A DNA stretch of 64,000 nt from Hygrocybe punicea (Eukaryota; Basidiomycota; Agaricomycetes; Agaricales; Hygrophoraceae): contig OY744466.1 of NCBI GenBank assembly GCA_963556145.1, forward strand, positions 1,984,001-2,048,000. The letters are read 5' to 3'. Every line of letters begins with the position of its first letter. Within the stretch, counting starts at the first letter, position 1. Below the pieces are notes generated by a model, which worked only from the letters and a program-made list of their open reading frames with translations, made no database searches and had not been told where the DNA came from. This document shows, piece by piece, positions 12,176 to 19,820 of this stretch. Position numbers and translations under genes: made by a program.

Positions 12176-13556
12176 TAGTGTTGCTGAAGTTCAGTTTGGT
12201 CCGGTTCCAACCTTTTTGGCGGAACTGTGAACTGAACTTTGGGTCTGGTTTGGCGCATGGCCAAACCTGGACCCAGATGGCATTGAACTGTCTTGCCGTG
12301 TTTGGTCTGGGTTCTGACGCGGTCTGAAACCCAGACAGAGGTGGGCTCCCATCAGCTCGGTTCTCCTCGCGAATGGCAGGCATGTATCAATAGATATGGC
12401 GCTGCATATCACGAGGTAGATGGGTGTGGGGGAGCCCTCCGGTGTCCCCAAGGGATGTGGAGGGATGGGGGGTCTTGTCCCGTGGTCCCTGCCTGGCATT
12501 GCCGGCGCTGCTGCTGTTGCCATTGCCATTGCTGCCAGCACTGCTGCTGCTGTCATTGCAGTTGCTGCTGCTGCTGCTGCCGCTGTTACTGGCCATTGCT
12601 GTTGCTGCCATTGCAGTTGCTGCTGCTGCTGCTGCTGCTGGCCGTTGCCATTGCCATTGCCGCTGCTGCTGCTGGCCGTTGCCATTGCCATTGCCGCTGC
12701 TGCTGCTGGCCGTTGCCATTGCCATTGCCGCTGCTGCTGCTGGCCGTTGCCATTGCCATTGCCGCTGCTGCTGCTGGCCATTGCCATTGCCATTGCCACT
12801 GCTGCTGCTGGCCATTGCCGTTGCCATTGCTGCTGCTGCTGCTGCTGCAACCATTGATGTTGTTGCTGCTGCTGCTGCTGCCACCATTGCTGCTGCTGCT
12901 GCTGCCACCATTGCTGCTGCTGCTGCTGCTGGCCATTGCCGTTGCCGTTGCCACCACTGGTGGTGGTGGTGGTGGTGGTGGTGATGTTGCGGCTGTCCTG
13001 TGGGTCGTGTTGCTGCCACGGCTGCTGCCGGCGTTGCTGCTGCTGCCGGCGCTGCTGCTGGCTGTTGCCATCGTCGTTGTTGATGTTGCTGTTGCTGTTG
13101 CCACCACTGGTGGTGGTGGTGGTGGTGTTGCAGCTGTCCTGCATCTGTTGGGGTTGGCATTGGGATCCATGTTGTGCTGGTGGTGTGCTTGCGATGTGGT
13201 CGCAGTCGAGTTTCCTGTGACAAATAATATTAGTAAAGTTAAGATAATCGCCCACACTTACCTGTATTCATGAATGCGACATTGACAATGTCGTGTTCAT
13301 TGGCCTTGCGTTGTTGCGGTGTTGGTGAAGAAACCTGTAATGGTCACATGATACCATTTAACATGAAAAAGTAAGTAAAGAAATCCGAAAAACAAATGAA
13401 ATAAATACCTTAAAAATATCCGCGTTTGTGGTTTGGATGTGGTTTGGAGCCGTTCAGGAAATCCGGCAGGCCTCGAAACCTGGAACTGAACCTAGGGTTC
13501 GGTTTGGGGTTTGAACTGGGCTTGGCTAGGTTCGGAACCGAACTACAGCAACACTA
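12176..13556 (+). mobile_element. hAT-type MITE with CTG/GCC repeats, in gypsy A integrase
   Basis: Ends are TAGTGTTGCTGAAG and CTACAGCAACACTA, flanked by the 8-bp duplication TTTCTTCC/TTTCTTCT (12168-12175, 13557-13564). Removing it restores the integrase frame seen in gypsy B. The subterminal zones are rich in GGTTCGG/CCGAACC words. It encodes no transposase. Confidence 0.8.
12484..13140. repeat. Trinucleotide and 34-bp minisatellite tract
   Basis: CTG/GCC-rich tract containing at least four copies of a 34-bp unit (starts near 12640, 12674, 12708, 12742), followed by CTG runs and two (TGG)n runs near 12960 and 13105. Long open frames on both strands here are caused by the repeat and are not annotated as genes. 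Confidence 0.85.
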
Positions 13557-14307
13557 TTTCTTCTGGTCTCTCGGAAAAGCTCTCAACATGAGACTCCATT
13601 TTACCTCCGGTTATCACCCTGAAGGAGACGGCCAAACCGAACGTGTTAATCAAACTCTCGAGCAATACCTCTGCATTTATTGCAATTACCAGCAAGACAA
13701 CTGGTCTTCACTCCTTCCTCTCATGGAGTTTTCCTACAACAACACTCCAAATGCTACCACCGGAGTTTCACCCTTCTTCACTAATAAGGGTTATCACCCA
13801 AACCTTTCTGTTCATCCAGAGCATGATCTCTCCTCTGCTCACATGTGAAAGTATGCCATGGACCTCAATGAGTTGCATCAGCAACTCCGTCAAACCATCT
13901 CTGAGGCCCAGCGACATTACCAGCATTATGCAGACTTGAAGTGCACTCCTGCACCTGATTTCAAGGTATTGGAATTCATCTACGCTAAAGCTGAACATTT
14001 CCGGACTACTAGACCTTCAAAGAAGCTCTCTGAGAAGAACTTAGGCCCCTTCAAGATCATCACTAAGGTCAGAACCCACTCCTATACTCTTCATCTTCCG
14101 GAGACTCTCCGCTCTGTTCACCCTGTCTACCATGTCTCTTAGCTCAAACCTGCCAGTCCAAATACCATCCCAAATCATGTCCAACCTCTGCCCCCTCTGG
14201 TCATTGTTGACAGAGAACCGGAGTTTGAGATCTCCAAGATCCTTGACTCAAAAATTGTTTCAGACTTTCACTCCACATATCCTTCCAAACCCAGCCTGCT
14301 TTATTAA
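13557..14307 (+). pseudogene. Gypsy A integrase C-terminal half, chromodomain deleted
   Basis: Continues the integrase with YHPEGDGQTERVNQTLEQYL (catalytic Glu in GQTE), a core helix region (YQQDNWSSLLPLMEFSYNN) and the GPY/F-like zone (KLSEKNLGPFKIITKV). The pol end reads EFEISKILDSKIVSDFHSTYPSK, then a stop at 14305-14307. In gypsy B about 40 residues of chromodomain lie between the ISKILD and DFHS words. They are missing here, leaving a chromovirus without its chromodomain. Confidence 0.85.
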
Positions 14308-14465
14308 CTTCTAGTCTATTCACATTTTGTTTTTTGTGAAGTTAACTTTAGGCCGTTTTGCCCCCCTCTCCCAAGAACTCTCCCTCCTCCCATTCTGTTT
14401 CCACCTCCTCTGGCTTGAAGTCCTCAGACCCCAGAGTGAACTCCTGGAGTTTGTAGGAGTTATCT

Positions 14466-15193
14466 CTAAGGAACTCCACATTCCTCTCTGCAGATGTCCT
14501 CCATGGTATCCCATGCCCCCTCACATGCTACTGTGACCCGCTCCAGCATCGCCATGTTCTCCTTCGTCACCCAGAGCAACTTGAGGAGTAGCTCCTCCAC
14601 CCACATTGAGGACTTGGTGCCTTTCTTTGCCACCAGCTCCACTCCATGGTATTCCAATCTGGACTCCTCCATGTCCTCCTTTTCCTCCATCTTTTTCTTC
14701 TTCCTCACCGCACCATCTTCTCCTTCCACCTCGCACCACACCCTTCTTTTGTGGCACACCATACAACTCCTTGTTTTGCCAGTCATGGGCCACAAGCAAT
14801 CCTCCTGGTGCTCCACACACGCCTTGCACTGGATGGCCCTGTTTCTTTGTCACCTCTGGGTCCGCTTGGATGCAGCCATTCTGCTTACCTGTCTCTTTTT
14901 CTCTTTCCTTTCTCCATGCTCGTGGGTCCTGGGCCAGCTCTGGACTCCCCCGCCACAGCCTTGCTTCTTTTCTCCACCTCTGCTTGTTTCCTCTTCTCCA
15001 CCTCTGCCTTTTTCATCTCCTCCTACTTTCTCTTTGCTTCTGCTTCTGCCTTCCTCCTCCGTTCCTCCTCCGCCAGCCTTCTCTGCTCTTCCTCCACTTT
15101 CCTCTGTTCCTCCTCCTCTTCCATTGCCCTCAGCTTGGCAAATTCCCATTCCATTTCCTTGATGCAGGTAGCAAGTTCCTGCGAGGACATCAT
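14466..15193 (-). pseudogene. Antisense coiled-coil plus Zn2Cys6 gene of gypsy A
   Basis: Two exons on the strand opposite to pol: 15193-14889 and 14838-14466. The 50-bp intron has a GTAAGC donor and AACAG acceptor and keeps frame. The product is about 225 residues. A Glu/Lys/Arg-rich coiled coil with heptad-like repeats fills residues 15-80. A cysteine cluster with exact fungal Zn2Cys6 spacing, CX2CX6CX10CX2CX6C (QCKACVEHQEDCLWP .. RSCMVCHKRRVWCEVEG), follows at about residues 105-135, then a basic stretch and a helical C-terminus. It runs towards pol and stops 159 bp from the pol stop. One in-frame TAG lies at 15025-15023, and a 28-bp deletion relative to copy B truncates the end. Zn2Cys6 proteins bind DNA as transcription regulators; a role here is inference. 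Confidence 0.7.
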
Positions 15194-15319
15194 TTTTTGT
15201 GGAGTTGTCTCCTGGTCCAGGAGTTGTTTTTATACTGCCTGACTTCTGCTTCAAACTCTGCTTCAGTTCTCACTTTGTTCCAGAGGCATCTCAAGGGTTC
15301 GATGCTAAGGGGGAGAGAC

Positions 15320-15670
15320 TGTCATATCCATGCAACTCTGAAGGATTCCAATGAACTCCGCTCCGGACTTTTCTGTCACTTTATCTTATCTTATCCTCTC
15401 ATGTATGTTATTGTTCCTTTCCTTTGTTATACTCTATTCTTTTTCATCTCCATTTCTCTGGACTCCTATCCATTTCCTTCCCTTTGTTTACTTGTCACCA
15501 TACATAGCAACCTTTTATTTCTTTTATCCTTCTCCAAACTCCGGTGCCCTTTCCAGAGTACTTATTATCTCTACATTACTGAGGACATAACAATTAGTTT
15601 ACCAAGTATATAAGTTAGAACTACAATGTCCTGTAACTCCATTCTGAAAATCAACTTGAGTACCCCTCAT
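15320..15670 (+). repeat. 3' LTR of gypsy A, first part
   Basis: First 351 bp of the 3' LTR, preceded by the purine tract AAGGGGGAGAGAC (from 15307). It is split by the hAT element; the remaining 203 bp are 19133-19335, and the sum (554) equals the 5' LTR length. Confidence 0.85.
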
Positions 15671-15954
15671 TAGTGTTGCCGCAGCTAAGGCTATTAGCCG
15701 ACTACTAGTTGTAGCCTTAGCCGATTTTAGCTTAGCTGAGGACCGGCTAAGCTAAGGCTAATCGATAGGCTATGGCTTCGACTAGGCATTCTGGTCAGCC
15801 GATAGCCGATCACTTTTAGCCGGCTAGTCGACTCAAACAGGCTAGTATTACAGGCAATCAAGGTAGTACATATGATGTGTGGTATTCGGTTCATCAATGT
15901 GACAATGTGATGAGTATCCGAACAATAAACAAATGATGCCATCAATACGGTTCC

Positions 15955-16717
15955 TTGAATCCAAGGTGACCCATTCTCCAGTCTTGGTACACCCCCCATT
16001 TCTATGGGTAAACGATGACGACGAGCCTCTTCTGCCAACAGGGCCTTGTCGGTGGAGCAGCCGATAGAGCAGTCGAGCTCTAGCCATGACTCGTCCTTGT
16101 CACAACTAGCGGTCGTGTAATGGATCGGAGGGTCAAACGGTTGCACAATGTCGGCGGAAGTAGGTGTTTTATGTTCAAGGGTCTCTTTTTACGAGAGTGA
16201 TGGTACGATTTGTAGAGATAGGGTCTCAGGAATAAGGTTTCGGGTGAAGGAGTTAGGTGAAGTTTGTTACGTCTAGTACAACTGCTAGGAGGAATACAAG
16301 AGGTCAAAGTTAGGGTAGACTACGTGTAGCGCGATGTCTTTTATACCATCCCTCCCCCTCCGCAGTACCAGTGACGTGTCGTACAGGCGACTCGCTCCGT
16401 CGCATTGGTGGGTCCACGTCTCCTCCGGCATTGAGGTGATTTGTGATCATGCCAGGCTGGCGTGCGGATTTGTCACCAGATCCATAAGCATCCGGGTACG
16501 CGTCATCACGGCTGTCTCGTTCTTCGTGCGGGGATTCGCTGCCGTGTGACGTGTTGTTGCTGCGTATCATAGGGGGTCGGAGCACTTTGAACGTTGATAG
16601 GGGGATCTCGGGATCGGCGGTGATGGGGATTCGTTGCACCCCTCGGCATATTGCGATGAGGATGAAAGTGTATACAATAATGATGGCGATGATGGCGGCG
16701 ATAACGGATTGGGTCAT
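15955..16717 (-). CDS. Single-pass membrane protein carried by the hAT element
   Basis: Exon 1 starts at 16717 and is open to about 16324. It gives a short N-terminus, one strong membrane helix (about residues 4-24, VIAAIIAIIIVYTFILIAI) and a polar tail rich in Ser, Arg, Asp and Pro. A likely second exon (about 16160-15955, containing YTTASCDKDESWLELDCSIG) follows after one or more introns whose borders I could not fix. The family is not recognised. It is divergent from the zinc-knuckle gene, with about 230 bp between the two starts that could act as a shared promoter. Confidence 0.5.
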
Positions 16718-16947
16718 GATTGGAGGGAGTTTGTGCGTGGGTAGTGAAAGTGGGTGTCTTATTGTCCCAGTGTGAGTGATGAGAGTGGTCTGTGGTGTTC
16801 TGTGAGAGTTGGGGATTTCAACCTCCAGTCACGTGTCGTTCTCACGGGTTCATTGATGAAGTGGTAGAGGTTTCTTCCTGATCGGGAGTGGGCCTCCATT
16901 CAGTATAAAGTGTGGTTGGATCCTTCGTCCCGTCTCTCATCAATGCG

Positions 16948-17556
16948 ATGTTTCCCCACTCGTGCCATCGTCTCATATTCTTCAAACGTTCTGCCCTCTT
17001 TAACCCGTCCCACCCTGTCGCGGTTAATTGTATTACGCACGACTTCACCTGCCGCCTCTCCGACTCTGATCGGGATTTGTATTGGGCTACTGGTTGTTGT
17101 TTCGCTTGCGGGAAGGCCAAGCATCATTCGGAATGTTGCCACCTTGTTGCGCGCAACAAGAGGCTTCTGTGCGAGCTTCTGGCCGACCCATTCGGTAAGT
17201 TCTGTCTTTCTTGGGGTGTTTGGTTATTGTTCTGATGGTTCTTTGTGATAGCGTTGGATGATGCGTTCCCGCCCTCGGACTACTCGTCCGAGGACTCGAT
17301 GCCGTCACTCGCGACGAAGGTTTCCTGGGGGTCTGACTCCAACGAGGACTTCTGGCCCCGGGATGCCTATGTGGACACCGGGGCACTATTCAGGCTGCAT
17401 GAGTTCCAGCCTCGTCTTCCCTTCGGCATTGCTGACACGTTTAGGCGCAATTGTCGTGCAGTGATCGAACGGGCGTTGGAAGACCAGATTCGTAACCTCG
17501 TTGAAGACGCCGTCCTCCAGGAGGTAATTAAGGAGGAGTATCTCGTAGATGAGTAG
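16948..17556 (+). CDS. CCHC zinc-knuckle protein carried by the hAT element
   Basis: Exons 16948-17194 and 17252-17556 join in frame over a 57-bp intron (GTAAGT..GATAG) to give 183 residues. A CX2CX4HX4C knuckle (CFACGKAKHHSECC) lies at about residues 51-64. The second exon is acidic and Ser-rich, then Arg/Glu-rich with a helical C-terminus. The fold is that of a nucleic-acid-binding knuckle, but the rest matches no family I know. No disabling mutation is visible. Confidence 0.65.
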
Positions 17557-17769
17557 ATACTCTTTGATCGTAATAGTCGTACTCCCTTTCGGGGAGTTGT
17601 AGTTGTAGTCCGGTTCGGTCCTGCCCCTTCAAGGGGCTTGTAAATGTAAAAGCTTTCCCCCTGCTCCGCAGAGTATGTGAATCGTAAGGGTTTGTCTGAC
17701 AACCTGTCAAAGATCGTCATGAAAATAAGTGTATCTGAGGAAAAATGTATGGGGGTGACGCATTTTCAT

Positions 17770-18930
17770 GACAGTCCTCCTCGCCATCTCCAGTCCGTTC
17801 TCGGCGTCGCCCTCGGATATCCATCTTGTCGCCTCCCCATGTCGCATCCACGGCTCCTCTTGAACCCCCTCCCGCAAAGTCTTCCTCTAGGCTCTTGAAA
17901 AAGAAGAAGCACCGCTGGCGTCAGTCTTCTCCCACCCCCGCGCCTTCTACTATCGCTTCATCTGCGGCTGTTCCTTCTGTTGTCCCTTCCACTACTTTTG
18001 CCACTGGCTCTAGTCAGCTCGCTCCCTTGCCATCTCATCCCCTTGCTCTCGGTCGTGTCAAGACCGCCGCACACGACGTCTGGCATTTTTTCTCGAAGGG
18101 GAGCATGAAAGAGGGTACGAGAACGGTCTGCAAGGTCTGCGCGTAAGGCTTTTCTCTGCATCTTACAGGTGTTTAACTAATATTATGCTGTTCCTAGCGC
18201 TCGCCATGATGTCGACTCCGCTTTCCACGCTCTGCACATCAATCACACCTTCGCCGCTGGGACCGCCAACTCGAACTTGCGCTTCCACCTGGAAAACCAC
18301 CATGAGGCTGAGTACGTCAAAGTTTGCGCCGACAAAGGCTGGCCGATGCAGCTCGTCAAGCGCAAGGCACGGGAGGCCTTGATGCAGTCTACCCTCGACG
18401 AGTCACTCCGTGAGGGTGTGGCAATGAGTGGGCGTCCCACATTCACTCGTCCCGCTTTTATTCGCTCTCTGGTCAACTTTATTGTTGCGGACGATCAGGT
18501 ATTACCCTCGACTCTTAATATTTATTTCACTGACTTACCATTGCAGTCCATTAACGTTGTAGAATGTCGCGAGTTCTGTGATCTGTTATTATTGCTGCGC
18601 GAAGATTTTAAAGATAGCGACATCCCCCACCGTACCAAGTTGTGCGAGTCGATCATTCAAGCTTGGCAAGTTCACTTCAAACACTTGAAGCTGGAACTAA
18701 GCGTATGTCTTTGAAGTTGTTCACTATTTTATTTACTAACTTAGATCTATCTAGCACTCAAGAAAATGCGCCTCGATTTCACCAAGGGTTGGATCACGGA
18801 GGAGAAAGAAATGACGGAGGTGGTCGAGCCCGATATTGACATGCTTGCGTTGATGTTGGAAGATGACGGAGATGCATCATTTGATGCTTTACTAGCGGTC
18901 CTGGGGGGAAATGATGGTCAGGATATGTAG
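17770..18930 (+). CDS. BED zinc-finger protein with hAT N-terminal region only
   Basis: Exons about 17770-18142, 18198-18498, 18547-18702 and 18745-18930 join in phase. The N-terminus is Ser/Pro-rich with a KKKK basic patch. A BED finger follows: DVWHFFSKGSM, VCKVC, then LRFHLENHH. The linker typical of hAT transposases comes next (FIVADDQSINVVECREF .. DIPHRTKLCESIIQAW). Where hAT proteins continue into the RNase H-like core, this one reads IYLALKKMRLDF and ends in an acidic tail. The DDE core and the C-terminal dimerisation domain are absent, so it can probably bind hAT ends but not cut. The first exon start is not fixed. Confidence 0.7.
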
Positions 18931-19132
18931 TATAAATGTCCTGTGTATGTCCCATGCAATGCAGCATGGTTTTGTGGTTTTGGAAGTGTTCAGTCGACTA
19001 ATTAGCCCCGGCTAGCTGATAGCCGTGGCTATTGGCTTCGACTAAGGAAAATTTGAGTATTAGCTTAGCCATTAGTAGCGGCTAGTCTAGTCGGCTAACG
19101 GCTAGCCTAGCCGCGGCAACACTACCCCTCAT

Positions 19133-19335
19133 CTTATTTGTCCTCAAACTTAAGGCTTTGCCTTAAGCTCACTATCAGTTTCTGTCTTTAGTCCAAACCT
19201 CTGGACTAACTCTGCTCCGTCCGCTTTGTGCCTACTCGGTACAACTTAAGAAAGTAGCAAAACTACTTCAAGAGTTTGCACCTCCGGTCCTCCAACAACT
19301 CCATTCCATCTGGAGTTGCTTGCATGCCTCTAACA
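19133..19335 (+). repeat. 3' LTR of gypsy A, second part
   Basis: Last 203 bp of the 3' LTR, ending GCCTCTAACA, directly followed by the duplicated GGTCT and then by old copia RNase H sequence. Confidence 0.85.
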
Positions 19336-19519
19336 GGTCTCTGTCATAATCTGTTGGTCCTTTCCACTGTACATTAATTCACAGTCCATTGTTCCTTTTA
19401 GGTAGCAGAATATCCTTTTAAGTGCTGTCCAGTGTTCCAGACTTGGGTTCTGTGTGAATTGCGCAATGGTCATGGTTGCATACATGATATCAGGTCTTGT
19501 TGTGTGTGCAGCATACAAG
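19336..19519 (-). pseudogene. Copia RNase H, middle part (old element)
   Basis: Minus strand reads YAAHTTRPDIMYATMTIAQF .. HWTALKRIFCYLKGTMDCEL, the connection/RNase H motif of copia Pol. It is cut on one side by gypsy A and on the other by the younger copia. The upstream part resumes beyond 24441. Confidence 0.85.
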
Positions 19520-19524
19520 AGTTC

Positions 19525-19805
19525 TGTTGAATTTACAACCTACATATCGGCTTATCCTATCCCAATATGGACAATTACATAATATTTCATTTATTACATT
19601 TTTCATACGATTCCTTACTCCTCAGTTGTTCCATCATTAACAACTGAGAAGTAAGTGCACACTATTCATTGCTACACACATTCATTAACACATTATCCAG
19701 TATCCATTCACTTAGGTAGAGAATAACAATCAGTTGTTCCATCATTAACAACTGAGAATATCCATTCACTTAGAAATATCCCCGATTGGTTCTATAAACT
19801 CAACA
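19525..19805 (+). repeat. 5' LTR of the young copia element
   Basis: 281 bp, TGTTGAATTT..AACTCAACA. It contains two copies of a CAGTTGTTCCATCATTAACAAC stem-loop sequence (near 19621 and 19731), each able to form a hairpin. Confidence 0.92.
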
Positions 19806-19820
19806 GGTTATGAGCCCTGA
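19806..19820 (+). promoter_or_regulatory. Primer binding site, half initiator tRNA-Met type
   Basis: GGTTATGAGCCCTG directly abuts the 5' LTR. It is the exact complement of the anticodon stem-loop CAGGGCUCAUAACC of fungal initiator tRNA-Met, not of a tRNA 3' end. Priming from a cleaved tRNA-iMet is known for Drosophila copia and yeast Ty5. Confidence 0.8.

Larger units (their letters stand above)
15671..19124 (+). mobile_element. hAT transposon with three genes, in the gypsy A 3' LTR
   Basis: 3454 bp with terminal inverted repeats TAGTGTTGCCGCAGCTA.. and ..TAGCCGCGGCAACACTA, and a perfect 8-bp target duplication CCCCTCAT (15663-15670, 19125-19132). Both ends carry about 150 bp packed with TAGCC/GGCTA words, typical of hAT subterminal transposase sites. 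It holds a minus-strand membrane-protein gene (15955-16717), a plus-strand zinc-knuckle gene (16948-17556) and a plus-strand BED-finger gene (about 17770-18930). No hAT catalytic or dimerisation domain is present, so it needs a transposase from elsewhere. Confidence 0.88.
6029..19335 (+). mobile_element. Ty3/gypsy retrotransposon A (chromovirus type), heavily interrupted
   Basis: Bounded by a 5-bp target duplication GGTCT (6024-6028 and 19336-19340), with 553-bp LTRs beginning TGTCATATC and ending CTCTAACA. The sense strand holds gag (7603-8685) and protease, RT, RNase H and integrase (8763-14307). The 3' part holds an antisense gene (14466-15193). A purine tract lies just before the 3' LTR at 15306-15319. 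Four later insertions sit inside it: 6705-7592, 10254-11004, 12176-13556 and 15671-19124. Gag and pol carry several stops and deletions, so it cannot move on its own. Confidence 0.85.

Noticed and set aside
12191..13273. Long open frames on both strands (up to about 350 codons) rich in Gln, Ala or Leu
   Set aside because: They lie in the CTG/GCC repeat of a MITE and are open because of the repeat unit, in several frames at once.
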